From: Kozakia baliensis
GTDB taxonomy: Bacteria > Pseudomonadota > Alphaproteobacteria > Acetobacterales > Acetobacteraceae
Reading direction: 5' to 3'
Length of the DNA: 64,000 nucleotides
Assembly (NCBI RefSeq): GCF_001787335.1
Contig: NZ_CP014674.1
Location: 2,088,501-2,152,500, forward strand
The first letter of the stretch is position 1, and every line of letters begins with the position of its first letter. Shown here piece after piece: positions 1 to 8,878 of the stretch. Made by a program: the position numbers and the translations under genes. The notes under the pieces are model-generated. The model was not told where the DNA came from and did not search any database. It worked only from the letters and a program-made list of their open reading frames with translations.

Positions 1-1
1 G

Positions 2-2629
2 GGTTTTATCGAAACCCAAGGCACGCGCTTCATGCTGGACACCAACGATCAGGCCACGACGGCGCAAGCCTATCGCGATCTGATCGTCGCTTATCGCGAT
101 AGCCGCCCAGTCCGTCTTTCCAGCGTGGCGGAGATCAACGATAGCGTCGAAAATCTGCGCACGTTGGGCGTCTATAACGGGCAGCGCGCGGTAATCGGCC
201 TCGTTTTCGCGCAGGCCGGAGCGAATGTGGTGAAAACCACGGATGAGATCAAAGCGCGTTTTGGCTTGATCCGCAGCGCGCTGCCACCCGATATCGATGT
301 GCATATCGCCGTCGATCGTTCGACGACCATTCGTGCGGCTTTGGACGATACGAAAGTAACGCTGATCATCGCCGTCGTGTTGGTGGTGCTGGTCGTCCTG
401 ATCTTTCTGCGCTCGCTTCCCGCCATTCTCGTGCCCGCCATCGTGGTGCCGACTTCCATCATCGCCACGTTTGGAGTCATGAAACTCTGCGGCTATCAGC
501 TCGACAATATGTCGCTAATGGCGCTGACGATCTCGACCGGCTTCGTGGTGGACGACGCCATCGTGGTGCTGGAAAACGTCACCCGCTATCTCGAACTGGG
601 TGAACGCCCGCTGCACGCCGCCTTGCATGGTGCGGGCGAAGTGGCTTTCACCGTGATCTCCATCACGCTCTCGCTGATCGCCGTGTTCGTGCCGATCATT
701 CTGCTAGGCGGCATCGCCGGGCGGCTGTTCCACGAATTCGCCATGACGATCTCGATCACGCTCGTCATTTCGATGCTGCTTTCGCTCTCTCTCACCCCGA
801 TGATGTGCGCGCTTTTGCTGCGTCCCATGCCGGCGGAAAGCCGTGAGAAAGGTCTGGGAGGGCGGATAGAACGCGTATTGGACAGCATTACGCACGGCTA
901 CGCCGCCTCGTTGGACGTTGCGTTACGGCATGAATGGCTGATGCTGCTCTCCCTTCCTGCGACGCTGATCATCGCCGGGGCTTTGTTCGTCAAAATGCCG
1001 AAGGGGTTTTTCCCGGAAGAAGATACTGGGTTGATGATGGGCCACCTGATCGGCGATCAATCGACTTCTTTTTCGCAGATGAGCAAAAAAACAGCCGAGA
1101 CGGCACGTGTCGTCTCGCATGACCGCGATGTAGCGGCGATTGTAGGGTTTTTGGGCGGGCGGCAAGCCAATCAGGCCAATCTGTTCGCCTCCCTGAAAGA
1201 TAAATCCGAACGCAACGATACGGTCAATCAAACGATTGCTCGTCTTTCCTACCGTTTCCGCAACATGGTCGGCGGGCAGGTTTTCTTCATGGCGCCTGGG
1301 GCCGTTCGTGCGGGCGCACGTAGCGGCAACGCCTCGTATCAATACGCGCTCGAAGGCCCGGATGCCGACGAGCTTTTCTCCTGGACTCCTAAGATCGTCC
1401 AGGAATTCCAGCATATTCCTTCCTTAACGGACGTCTCTTCGGACGTGCAGCAAGGCGGCAGCGCGTTGGATGTGAAAATCAACCGTGACACCGCGGCACG
1501 GACACAACTGACGCCGCAACTGATCTCCAATATCCTCTTCGATGCTTACGGGCAGCGCGCGGCGTCCATCATCTATAAATCGATCAACCAGTATCGCGTT
1601 ATCATGGAAGCGGCTCCGCGCTTCTGGTCCAATCCACAAACCTTACAGCAGGTCTGGATCAGCACATCCGGCGGCACGGCGGCCGGTGGCGTGGCGTCCA
1701 ACAATATTCGCGTGCGCAATACCGATACGAGTAGCAGCACGCTTTCCACCGCTGCTCAATCCTATCAAAATCAGATGGCCAACAGCTTGGCGGGCGGCGC
1801 TAACGCATCGAGCGGTTCAGCAGTGACCACCAGCGCGGAGACGATGATCCCCCTCACCTTCACCGCCGAGATAAAACCCGGCACTACGCCAATCAGCGTC
1901 AATCATCAGGGGCAGTCCGTCGCCACGACGATCTCCTTCAACCTTCGCCCCGGCGCATCACTCAGCGATGCTGTCAGCGCCATCAACGCTACGTTGGTGA
2001 AGCTGCATATTCCCGCCGATATCCATGGAGGTTTCGCCGGGAACGCCGCCCTGTTTCAAAAATCCGTCAGTGACGAGCCGATCCTGATCATGGCGGCGTT
2101 GGCGGCAGTTTATATCGTGCTCGGCGTTCTTTATGAGAGCCTCATTCATCCTCTGACCATTCTCTCCACCCTGCCTTCCGCAGGCGCAGGCGCGATCGTC
2201 GCGCTGGAATTGTTCGGGGAGGAATTTTCTCTCATCGCCATGATCGGCGTGATCTTGCTGATCGGCATCGTCAAAAAGAACGCCATCATGCTGATCGATT
2301 TCGCGATCCAAGCGCAGCGGGAGGGGGCAGCGCCTCTGGAGGCGATCCGCACCGCCAGCCGCTTACGCTTCCGCCCCATCATCATGACATCCCTCGCTGC
2401 CGCGCTGGGCGCCGTGCCTCTGATCGTTAGCAATGGTTACGGCGCGGAGTTGCGCCGCCCCTTGGGTATCTCCATTCTAGGCGGGCTTGTCGTCAGCCAG
2501 GCTCTAACGCTTTACAGCACACCTGCCGTCTTTCTCGCGCTCGATCGCGTCGGCCGCGCCGTCCGGCGTGGGCTTAACCACATCTCCCGTTTCTTCGGCC
2601 GTTCACATCAGGATCTCACTTCAGGATGA
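2..2629 (+). CDS. RND efflux pump inner-membrane permease (MdtC/MuxC-like), 5' end outside window
   Basis: This is the proton-driven inner-membrane pump of a tripartite drug-efflux system. The frame is open to the window edge, so the roughly 875 residues seen lack perhaps 150-200 N-terminal residues of a normal 1,030-1,050-residue HAE-1 pump. The adjacent aspartates of TM4 are present (GFVVDDAIVVLENV, about 540-585), and the TM10 lysine is present (GIVKKNAIMLIDFA, about 2265-2305). C-terminal motifs such as TISFNLRPG and RFRPIIMTSLAA fit the MdtB/MdtC/MuxC branch. An unusual Ser/Thr/Ala/Asn-rich stretch of about 55 residues (about 1671-1840) interrupts the periplasmic docking region. The stop codon overlaps the start of the outer-membrane channel gene by 4 bases, so the two genes are co-transcribed. 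The substrate is unknown. Confidence 0.93.
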   Translation, partial: GFIETQGTRFMLDTNDQATTAQAYRDLIVAYRDSRPVRLSSVAEINDSVENLRTLGVYNGQRAVIGLVFAQAGANVVKTTDEIKARFGLIRSALPPDIDVHIAVDRSTTIRAALDDTKVTLIIAVVLVVLVVLIFLRSLPAILVPAIVVPTSIIATFGVMKLCGYQLDNMSLMALTISTGFVVDDAIVVLENVTRYLELGERPLHAALHGAGEVAFTVISITLSLIAVFVPIILLGGIAGRLFHEFAMTISITLVISMLLSLSLTPMMCALLLRPMPAESREKGLGGRIERVLDSITHGYAASLDVALRHEWLMLLSLPATLIIAGALFVKMPKGFFPEEDTGLMMGHLIGDQSTSFSQMSKKTAETARVVSHDRDVAAIVGFLGGRQANQANLFASLKDKSERNDTVNQTIARLSYRFRNMVGGQVFFMAPGAVRAGARSGNASYQYALEGPDADELFSWTPKIVQEFQHIPSLTDVSSDVQQGGSALDVKINRDTAARTQLTPQLISNILFDAYGQRAASIIYKSINQYRVIMEAAPRFWSNPQTLQQVWISTSGGTAAGGVASNNIRVRNTDTSSSTLSTAAQSYQNQMANSLAGGANASSGSAVTTSAETMIPLTFTAEIKPGTTPISVNHQGQSVATTISFNLRPGASLSDAVSAINATLVKLHIPADIHGGFAGNAALFQKSVSDEPILIMAALAAVYIVLGVLYESLIHPLTILSTLPSAGAGAIVALELFGEEFSLIAMIGVILLIGIVKKNAIMLIDFAIQAQREGAAPLEAIRTASRLRFRPIIMTSLAAALGAVPLIVSNGYGAELRRPLGISILGGLVVSQALTLYSTPAVFLALDRVGRAVRRGLNHISRFFGRSHQDLTSG

Positions 2630-4167
2630 CCGTTTCTTTTTCTCGTTCATCGTCTCGCCGCGCCATGCTGCTGGCCACATTATGCGCCCCGATGTTGAGC
2701 GGCTGCTTTATGGTTGGCCCGCATTATCATCGCCCTCACCCGGTGATCTCGGCACATTTCAAGGAAGCGCCTCAGCCGCCGCCAGGATGGCAGGTTGCGC
2801 AACCGCAAATGGCGGAGGCCACAAAGGGCGAGTGGTGGAAAATCTATAACGACCCGCAATTGGACGCGCTCGAAGCCCAGGTTGCGCTATCGAACCAAAA
2901 TCTGAAGCAATATGAGGCGCAGTTCCGTAAGGCCGAGGCGCTGATCGATTCCATTCGAGCACAGCTTTTCCCGACCTTGAGCGGCACGTTCAGCTTCAAT
3001 CGTAATTCGCAGGGTAGCCAGTCACGCAGCGCTTCCAGTGGCACGGTCGTCAATTACACACAGACGACCACCGTCAACACTTGGAACACCGGGCCAAGCG
3101 CTTCCTGGACATTGGATGTTTGGGGGCGCATCCGCCGACAGGTGCAGGAAGAGGTGACGGCGGCGCAGGCCAGCGCGGCGGATGTGGCCAATGCCCGCCT
3201 CTCCTATCAATCGGAATTGGCGCAGGATTATTTCCAACTGCGCTACCAGGATAGCCTGCGTCAGCTCTATGCGCGCAACGTCGAGTATTACAAACACGCG
3301 CTCGATATCGTGCAAAATCAGGTCAATGCTGGCGTTACCGACCCTACCTCGTTGTTGCAGGCGCGCTATCAGCTTCAATCCACCCAAGCACAGGAAACCA
3401 ATGCCGGACTACTACGCGCGCAGTATGAACACGCTATTGCTGTGCTGATCGGCAAAGCGCCAGCCGATCTGACAATTCCAGAAGGCACTTTGGCGACAGC
3501 ACTCCCGCCCCTGCCCAATGCGGTCCCTTCGAACTTGCTCCAGCGACGTCCTGACGTTGCTGCCGCCGAGCGGAATATGGAAAGCTATAATTCCGAGATC
3601 GGTTACCAGATCGCGGCATTCTTCCCAGATATCTCGGTCAGTGCCAGCTACGGCTATAGCGGCAACCCTCTACAAACGCTGATCCAGGCTGGCACACGTT
3701 TCTGGTCGCTTGGCGCTTCCTCGACTGAAACCCTGTTCAATGGAGGCGCTCGTTCCGCCGCTGTGCGCGAGGCCGAGGCGGATTACGACAATTCTGTCGC
3801 GACCTACCGGCAGACGGTGCTGACCGCCTTGCAGAACGTGGAAGATAATTTTTCCAATCTTCGCATTCTGCATCAGCAATATTTGCAGCAGCTCGAGGCT
3901 GTTCATTCCGCCGATGAGGCCGTTCGCGTTTCCCTGAATGAATATCTGGCGGGCACGCAAACCTATACGACCGTTATCACCAGCCAGCAGAACGCGCTCA
4001 GTTATGAGGTGCAGGCGCTTTCCATTCAGGAGCAGCTTGCAACCTCTCATGTTGCCTTGATCGTGCAACTTGGCGGCGGCTGGGATGTCAGCCAGCTTCC
4101 CAGCAAGGATTCTCTACAAACTAACAATCCTTTGCTTCCAGGCTTCATCCAGAAAACGAAGGAATAA
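2626..4167 (+). CDS. Outer-membrane efflux lipoprotein, NodT/OprM family
   Basis: A 513-residue TolC-like outer-membrane channel for the RND pump encoded just upstream. The N-terminus is a lipoprotein signal ending in a lipobox-like LSGC (about residues 23-26), followed by the family start FMVGPHYHRP. The body shows the duplicated OEP-type coiled-coil pattern, including the conserved stretch LLQRRPDVAAAERNMES. The ATG sits in an ATGA overlap with the pump stop codon, which fixes the start and implies translational coupling. A strong intrinsic terminator begins 1 base after the stop codon, so this is the last gene of the operon. Confidence 0.95.
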   Translation: MTVSFSRSSSRRAMLLATLCAPMLSGCFMVGPHYHRPHPVISAHFKEAPQPPPGWQVAQPQMAEATKGEWWKIYNDPQLDALEAQVALSNQNLKQYEAQFRKAEALIDSIRAQLFPTLSGTFSFNRNSQGSQSRSASSGTVVNYTQTTTVNTWNTGPSASWTLDVWGRIRRQVQEEVTAAQASAADVANARLSYQSELAQDYFQLRYQDSLRQLYARNVEYYKHALDIVQNQVNAGVTDPTSLLQARYQLQSTQAQETNAGLLRAQYEHAIAVLIGKAPADLTIPEGTLATALPPLPNAVPSNLLQRRPDVAAAERNMESYNSEIGYQIAAFFPDISVSASYGYSGNPLQTLIQAGTRFWSLGASSTETLFNGGARSAAVREAEADYDNSVATYRQTVLTALQNVEDNFSNLRILHQQYLQQLEAVHSADEAVRVSLNEYLAGTQTYTTVITSQQNALSYEVQALSIQEQLATSHVALIVQLGGGWDVSQLPSKDSLQTNNPLLPGFIQKTKE

Positions 4168-4193
4168 AAAAGGCCCCGTTCCCGGGGCCTTTT
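4168..4193 (+). terminator. Intrinsic terminator of the left RND efflux operon
   Basis: An 11-bp perfect stem (AAAAGGCCCCG at 4168-4178 and CGGGGCCTTTT at 4183-4193) closes a 4-base TTCC loop. The 3' arm supplies the T tract. It starts directly after the channel gene stop codon. The A and T flanks would let it also work on the opposite strand. Confidence 0.92.
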
Positions 4194-4223
4194 CTTTGGG
4201 TGAGGATATTGGACTGATCGTCG

Positions 4224-4394
4224 CTAAATCGATTTTCCGACAAACACAGCCATAACGAGGAAAAGAACGAAAAGCGCGATGCAGAGGAAGAACAGGATTT
4301 TCGCAATCCCTGCCGACGCGGCGGAAATTCCCGTAAAGCCGAACAGACCCGCGATCAGCGAGATAATTAAGAATAAGATGGCGAGCTTAAGCAT
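4224..4394 (-). CDS. Small DUF1328 / UPF0391 (YtjA-type) membrane protein
   Basis: A 56-residue, very hydrophobic protein with two predicted membrane helices (about residues 3-22 and 31-52) joined by a short [14 protein letters not shown] segment. The pattern [16 protein letters not shown] followed by an Ala/Gly turn and a second Leu/Phe-rich helix is typical of the DUF1328/UPF0391 family. That family is widespread in proteobacteria and has no assigned biochemical role, though some members are stress-induced. The gene stands alone between two terminators: one belongs to the convergent efflux operon and the other to the MFS gene upstream. The ATG at 4394 is the only sensible start. Confidence 0.85.
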   Translation of the reverse strand: MLKLAILFLIISLIAGLFGFTGISAASAGIAKILFFLCIALFVLFLVMAVFVGKSI

Positions 4395-4453
4395 TGTTTA
4401 GCCTCGTCGTTGAACTCTAGCCGTCAACGCCGATTGTGAAACGAAGTTCACAA

Positions 4454-4485
4454 TAAAAAAAGCCGCCCGAGATTCCCGGACGGCT
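4454..4485 (-). terminator. Intrinsic terminator of the MFS permease gene
   Basis: Read on the minus strand, AGCCGTCCGG pairs with TCGGGCGGCT (10 bp including G-U pairs) around a 5-base loop. It is followed by seven T. It lies 25 bases downstream of the MFS stop codon and separates that gene from the DUF1328 gene. Confidence 0.88.
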
Positions 4486-4510
4486 TCTTTCGACGAAAAG
4501 TATGAGCGAA

Positions 4511-5824
4511 TTAGTGGCCGACAGCCGTCACCGCTTCACCCTTTGCCAACAGTTCCTCGTTGTAGCGACGTGCTTCGGGAGAAATCTTCAGCGCCATCGT
4601 CATGCCTGCGGAAAGCAGATAAATGACGGCAAACGCCCAGATCACACCCTGAAGCCCAAAGCCGAACCAGGATTGACAAATACCAACGATCGCCGGGCCG
4701 ACCCACGTGCTTGCGCCAGCGCCCAGACCGAGAATGGACAGAGCTGCCGCCTTCTCTTTCGGGCAGATTTGCGGCATCAGTCCGGAAAGCGGCACGAAAG
4801 CGGCAACGGTTGCGCCGTAGAAAATGCCGACGATAGCCGCCATCAGGAAGCTACCCGGATACCAAACCGGCACGTAATAGAAAAGCGGGATCGCGATAAA
4901 CCCGCCGATACCGCCGAATACGGCAACGACGAAGCGATGACCCAGCGTATCCGCGATCATACCGGAAACTAGGTTGAACAGAATGTTGCTGAGAAAGATC
5001 AGCGACAACAGGTTCAGCCATTGACCCTGCGTGAAATGCAAATGATCGATGAAAAACGCTGGCATGATCGCCAAGAAGGCGTATTCCGAGGACGTATCAA
5101 TAACGCGGACAATACCGGCGATAACCGTTTTCGGCTCACGCCACATGATGCTGATGGAACCAAAGAAAATGTCTTTGGTATCGACATGATCAGGCAAAAG
5201 ACGCTTCGAACCGGTCGGCTCATGCGTGAACAGCAACGCCACCAATCCACCGATGATCACTAGGCCCAACGAGCACCAGAACGTTGCCAATTCGCCGATT
5301 TGCGGAATGGCATAGCGCGCGAACTGAGAGCCGAGCGTCGGCAGACCTGCCGAGAACGAGAACCAGAACCAGCCTGCCGCGGAACCCAACATGGAGGAAG
5401 GCGTCGCCGCCGCGATCCAGACCAGGAAGCCGTAAGCGAACAGCGGGTAGGCAAAGCCGCGCAACGTATAGAAGGTCAGCGCAAGGGTGAAGTTGTTCGG
5501 ACCAAGGCCAAGCGCCAAAAATCCAACTTCAAGGATGGCCCACAGCACCAGTCCAATCCACATGACTTTCTTGGGGCCATATAAATCCGACATCGGCCCG
5601 GCAAACCATGCCGAGATCATCACGGTTATACCGTAAGTGGTGAACAGAAGGTTCACATCCCCCTGGGTGTGCCCATGATGAAGCATGAATGTGTCGAGAT
5701 AACCGGCTTCAACGCCGTCGCCCACCATGAACAATAGCAGGCCGACAAATCCGAAAAACAGAGGGCGTGGAATACCAAGGATCTCGGCAATGCCGCGTCT
5801 ATGGGGTGTGGTCGCCTCGGACAA
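4511..5824 (-). CDS. MFS transporter, polyol permease family (RbtT/DalT-like)
   Basis: A 437-residue major-facilitator protein with about 12 hydrophobic helices. It resembles the ribitol/D-arabinitol permease family (RbtT, DalT, CsbX): GDGVEAGYLDTF in the first helix pair, the loop GPMSDLYGPKKVMWIG, and the signature RGFAYPLFAYGFLVW. The likely role is uptake of a sugar alcohol across the inner membrane, which would suit a polyol-oxidising acetic acid bacterium, but the substrate cannot be read from sequence. The start is TTG at 5824, supported by an AAGGAG Shine-Dalgarno seven bases upstream; no in-frame ATG gives a better N-terminus. It is a single-gene unit with its own terminator. Confidence 0.87.
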   Translation of the reverse strand: MSEATTPHRRGIAEILGIPRPLFFGFVGLLLFMVGDGVEAGYLDTFMLHHGHTQGDVNLLFTTYGITVMISAWFAGPMSDLYGPKKVMWIGLVLWAILEVGFLALGLGPNNFTLALTFYTLRGFAYPLFAYGFLVWIAAATPSSMLGSAAGWFWFSFSAGLPTLGSQFARYAIPQIGELATFWCSLGLVIIGGLVALLFTHEPTGSKRLLPDHVDTKDIFFGSISIMWREPKTVIAGIVRVIDTSSEYAFLAIMPAFFIDHLHFTQGQWLNLLSLIFLSNILFNLVSGMIADTLGHRFVVAVFGGIGGFIAIPLFYYVPVWYPGSFLMAAIVGIFYGATVAAFVPLSGLMPQICPKEKAAALSILGLGAGASTWVGPAIVGICQSWFGFGLQGVIWAFAVIYLLSAGMTMALKISPEARRYNEELLAKGEAVTAVGH

Positions 5825-6113
5825 GGAAGCTCTCCTTATTTGAAATCACGCGCCACGAGCGTATCCGGCCTCATTGCCGGACAACACATGGGGAACGTGG
5901 TTGCAGGCCCTACGAGAGTGCTCGGACCGAATTTGCTAAGTGCGGAAGACGGATAAGATATCCGTGAGCATGGCCTAAGCCACATAGAAACTTGCGAGTT
6001 CTCTGCAAGTTCGTTCCGCGACAAAAAAACCAACTTCGTGACAGCAAAATGCCAAAAATCGGTTTCAAGAAGCGCGTCTATATCACGTTAAAATGAAAAA
6101 GGCGACACAAAAC
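5825..6113. promoter_or_regulatory. Intergenic region before the MFS gene with two inverted repeats
   Basis: This is a stretch of about 290 bases without a gene, between the MFS start and the rplQ terminator. It contains a perfect 7-bp inverted repeat with a 3-base spacer (ACGGATA-AGA-TATCCGT, 5949-5965). A second, 6-bp repeat (ACTTGC/GCAAGT) lies near 5990-6011. Both lie 120-190 bases upstream of the MFS TTG and could be operators or part of a leader. I see no convincing -35/-10 pair and no ORF with a ribosome binding site. Confidence 0.35.
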
Positions 6114-6144
6114 AAAAAAACCGGCCACTTGCGTAGCCGGTTTT
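6114..6144 (-). terminator. Intrinsic terminator ending the alpha operon after rplQ
   Basis: On the minus strand AAAACCGGC pairs with GCCGGTTTT (9 bp) around a 10-base loop, and a run of seven T follows. It lies 27 bases past the rplQ stop codon and marks the end of the ribosomal supercluster. Confidence 0.9.
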
Positions 6145-6170
6145 CTTAAAGACGAAAAATATCGGGGCGA

Positions 6171-6596
6171 TTAGGCCGCGATGGCTTCATCTTCCACGTG
6201 GGTCTGAACCGGGCCGCTATCCTTGCCCTTGGCATCAGCATCACGGTCAACGAATTCAATCACGGCCATATCGGCATTGTCACCATAACGCACGCCGGCT
6301 TTCAGAACGCGCGTATAACCGCCGGAACGACCGTTGTAACGCTCGGCCACGGCCGTGAAGAGCTTGTTGACGATGGTCTCGTCGCGAAGCTGCGCGAAGG
6401 CCTGACGGCGCGCATGCAGCGTGCCGCGCTTGCCGAGAGTAATGAGCTTCTCAACGACCGGTCGAAGTTCTTTCGCCTTCGGCAGAGTCGTCGTGATCTG
6501 CTCGTGCTTGATGAGAGCCACGGCCATGTTGCGGAACATGGCAGCGCGGTGGGACGAGGTAACGTTGAGCTTACGCCCAGCTACACCATGACGCAT
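6171..6596 (-). CDS. rplQ: 50S ribosomal protein L17
   Basis: The 141-residue bL17, a large-subunit protein near the peptide exit tunnel. It starts [20 protein letters not shown] and contains [20 protein letters not shown], both diagnostic. The last 20 or so residues ([20 protein letters not shown] onward) form an acidic tail, longer than in E. coli, as is usual for alphaproteobacterial L17. It follows rpoA by 36 bases and is the last gene before the terminator. Confidence 0.98.
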   Translation of the reverse strand: MRHGVAGRKLNVTSSHRAAMFRNMAVALIKHEQITTTLPKAKELRPVVEKLITLGKRGTLHARRQAFAQLRDETIVNKLFTAVAERYNGRSGGYTRVLKAGVRYGDNADMAVIEFVDRDADAKGKDSGPVQTHVEDEAIAA

Positions 6597-6632
6597 GATC
6601 GTGTTTCCTTACACTTACAATACGGAAGAGGC

Positions 6633-7652
6633 TTAGAACGTCTCGTCGAGACGCTTCGCCAAATCCTCAATGTTCTCGGGTGGCCAAGCCGGCACACTCA
6701 TGCCAAGCGACAGGCCCATGGAAGTGAGCACTTCCTTGATTTCGTTAAGCGACTTACGGCCGAAGTTCGGCGTACGCAGCATTTCCTGCTCGGACTTCTG
6801 CACCAAGTCGCCGATATAGACGATGTTGTCGTTTTTCAAGCAATTCGCGCTACGGACGGAAAGCTCGAGTTCATCGACCTTACGCAGCAGATTGCGGTTG
6901 AACGGCAAATCGTCGCGCGGCTCTTCCTGACGGACCGGACGCGGCTCATCGAAGTTGATGAAGAGCTGCAACTGGTCTTGGAGAATACGCGCCGCCAGGG
7001 CAAGGCTGTCTTCCGGCGTTACCGCACCGTTGGTTTCCACCGTCAGGAGCAGCTTGTCGTAGTCCGTCACCTGACCGACACGAGTTTGCTCGACTTTGTA
7101 GGAAACGCGACGAACAGGAGAGTAGATCGCATCGATCGGGATCAGGCCGATCGGCGCATCTTCCGGACGATTCGCAGCGGCAGGAACATAGCCCTTCCCC
7201 ATGTTGACGGTGAACTCCATGCCGAGCTTCACGCCGTCATCCAAGGTGCAGATCACGAGATCCGGATTCATGATCTCGATATCGTGGCCGGCCTGGATCT
7301 GACCTGCACGCACTTCGCCTGGGCCTGTCGCCGTCAGCATCATGCGCTTAGGGCCTTCGCCGTGCATACGCAGCGCGAGTTGCTTGATATTGAGAACGAT
7401 GTCCGTCACGTCCTCACGGACGCCGGGCACCGACGAGAACTCATGCAACACGCCGTCGATCTGGATCGCCGTCACGGCCGCGCCCTGCAAAGACGACAGC
7501 AATACGCGACGAATCGCGTTGCCAAGCGTCATGCCGAAGCCACGTTCCAGCGGCTCGGCAACGACGGTCGCCGTCTGCGTCGGCACCGAGCCGGGCGAAA
7601 CTTCCAGCTTTTCCGGCTTTATAAGGGACTGCCAGTTCTTCTGGAGGACCAA
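6633..7652 (-). CDS. rpoA: RNA polymerase alpha subunit
   Basis: A 339-residue alpha subunit. The N-terminal assembly domain spans about 20-235 ([20 protein letters not shown] is the alpha dimer signature). After a linker comes the C-terminal DNA- and activator-binding domain, about 255-330 ([20 protein letters not shown] and [16 protein letters not shown]). It is needed for polymerase assembly and UP-element recognition. The extended end [16 protein letters not shown] is typical of alphaproteobacteria. A 149-base gap separates it from rpsK upstream. Confidence 0.98.
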   Translation of the reverse strand: MVLQKNWQSLIKPEKLEVSPGSVPTQTATVVAEPLERGFGMTLGNAIRRVLLSSLQGAAVTAIQIDGVLHEFSSVPGVREDVTDIVLNIKQLALRMHGEGPKRMMLTATGPGEVRAGQIQAGHDIEIMNPDLVICTLDDGVKLGMEFTVNMGKGYVPAAANRPEDAPIGLIPIDAIYSPVRRVSYKVEQTRVGQVTDYDKLLLTVETNGAVTPEDSLALAARILQDQLQLFINFDEPRPVRQEEPRDDLPFNRNLLRKVDELELSVRSANCLKNDNIVYIGDLVQKSEQEMLRTPNFGRKSLNEIKEVLTSMGLSLGMSVPAWPPENIEDLAKRLDETF

Positions 7653-7801
7653 TGTCGTGGCCTTTCAAAAAACGCGTCCCGCCGAACTGGCGGAACGTCA
7701 ACCGCACCTAAGGGCGGCAGAAACGAAGCAATACTGCTCGAGAGAGCATTATCCGCGGATGCAACGACCGACGCCGCATAAGAGCGACGCCGCAGGTTGG
7801 A

Positions 7802-8194
7802 TCAAACGCGGCGACGCTTGCGCGGGCGGCAGCCGTTATGCGGAACCGGCGTCAGATCACGGATCGAAGTGATCGAGAAACCAACGGCCTGAAGCGCACG
7901 AAGAGCGCTCTCGCGGCCCGAACCTGGGCCCGACACTTCGATTTCCAACGTCTCCATGCCGTGCTCACGCGCCTTGCGGCCCGCGTCTTCAGCAGCGACC
8001 TGAGCAGCATACGGGGTGGATTTACGAGAGCCCTTGAAGCCCTGCGCGCCAGCAGACGACCAGGCGATCGAGTTGCCCTGCGCATCCGAAATGGTGATCA
8101 TGGTGTTATTGAACGTGGAAAGCACGTGCGCGACACCAGAGATAATGTTCTTGCGCTCCTTTTTACGGATACGCGGAGCAGCGGCCTTAGCCAT
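7802..8194 (-). CDS. rpsK: 30S ribosomal protein S11
   Basis: The 130-residue uS11 of the small-subunit platform, where it lies near the mRNA exit and the E site. Diagnostic parts are [33 protein letters not shown] and the basic C-terminus [13 protein letters not shown]. It lies between rpsM and rpoA in the standard alpha-operon order. Confidence 0.98.
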   Translation of the reverse strand: MAKAAAPRIRKKERKNIISGVAHVLSTFNNTMITISDAQGNSIAWSSAGAQGFKGSRKSTPYAAQVAAEDAGRKAREHGMETLEIEVSGPGSGRESALRALQAVGFSITSIRDLTPVPHNGCRPRKRRRV

Positions 8195-8281
8195 AATGAG
8201 GTCGTCCTAACAATCTGTCCAATGAGCAGACGATGAACGACAGCCCAAGGCCACCGTTCACCGCAATCCACTAGAAGTGGA

Positions 8282-8659
8282 TTAGCGCGTTGCTTTCTTC
8301 TTGCCTGCGATCGCCACAGCTTTGCCCTTGCGGGTACGAGCGTTCGTATGGGTCCGCTGACCGCGAACCGGCAGGCCGCGACGATGACGCAGACCGCGAT
8401 AGCAGCCCAGATCCATCAAACGCTTGATGTTCATCGCCGTCTCACGGCGCAGATCGCCTTCAACGCGATACTCGCCATCGATCAGCTCGCGGATCTTCAC
8501 GATTTCGTCGTCGCTGAGTTCGTTAACGCGCTTCGCGTCAGGAATCTCGAGTTTGGAGCAGATCGCCTCAGCCGTCGACGGACCAATGCCGTAGATGTAG
8601 CTCAGGGCGATAACCACCCGCTTGTTCGTCGGAATATTTACGCCGGCAATACGTGCCAC
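8282..8659 (-). CDS. rpsM: 30S ribosomal protein S13
   Basis: uS13, part of the small-subunit head and of bridges to the large subunit. I place the start at GTG 8659, giving 125 residues beginning M(V)[13 protein letters not shown], because S13 families begin exactly there and a GGGAG lies just upstream. An ATG 24 bases earlier (8683) would add MARQGVSG, which has no family counterpart. The conserved C-terminus [18 protein letters not shown] is intact. A promoter at 8818-8845 precedes it with a leader of about 150 bases. Confidence 0.95.
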   Translation of the reverse strand: MARIAGVNIPTNKRVVIALSYIYGIGPSTAEAICSKLEIPDAKRVNELSDDEIVKIRELIDGEYRVEGDLRRETAMNIKRLMDLGCYRGLRHRRGLPVRGQRTHTNARTRKGKAVAIAGKKKATR

Positions 8660-8817
8660 GCCACTCACTCCCTGCCGTGCCATCTTGGCCTGGCTTTATT
8701 TGCTTCGGCCCGACAACACGGACCAGTTCAATCGATGTCACCAGCACCAAAGGAATCGATCTGCGGGATTCGCAACGATCGAACGCGGTTCTGGCGGCGC
8801 CTGTGTCGAGGGCGCGC

Positions 8818-8845
8818 AATATAACGAGGCACCCCTTTGAGTCAA
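8818..8845 (-). promoter_or_regulatory. Sigma70-type promoter of rpsM-rpsK-rpoA-rplQ
   Basis: On the minus strand TTGACT (8840-8845), a 16-base spacer and TATATT (8818-8823) make a near-consensus promoter downstream of adk. Initiation near 8811 would give a leader of about 150 bases before rpsM. It follows directly on the hairpin at 8852-8873, so the alpha operon appears to be separately initiated. Confidence 0.7.
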
Positions 8846-8851
8846 ACGAAA

Positions 8852-8873
8852 CTGATCACTTTTACGTGATCAG
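8852..8873 (-). terminator. Hairpin after adk, probable weak terminator
   Basis: A perfect 8-bp stem (CTGATCAC/GTGATCAG) with a 6-base loop begins 6 bases after the adk stop codon. On the minus strand it is followed by TTTCGTTTG, a broken T tract, so termination may be partial. It separates secY-adk from the alpha operon promoter. Confidence 0.6.
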
Positions 8874-8878
8874 AGAAA

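Noticed and set aside
6198-7781. 527-codon plus-strand open frame opposite rplQ and rpoA
   Set aside because: It spans two certain genes on the other strand and their gap; no motifs.
8660-8683. ATG start of rpsM at 8683
   Set aside because: It adds MARQGVSG ahead of the conserved start; GTG at 8659 with GGGAG upstream matches S13 proteins.
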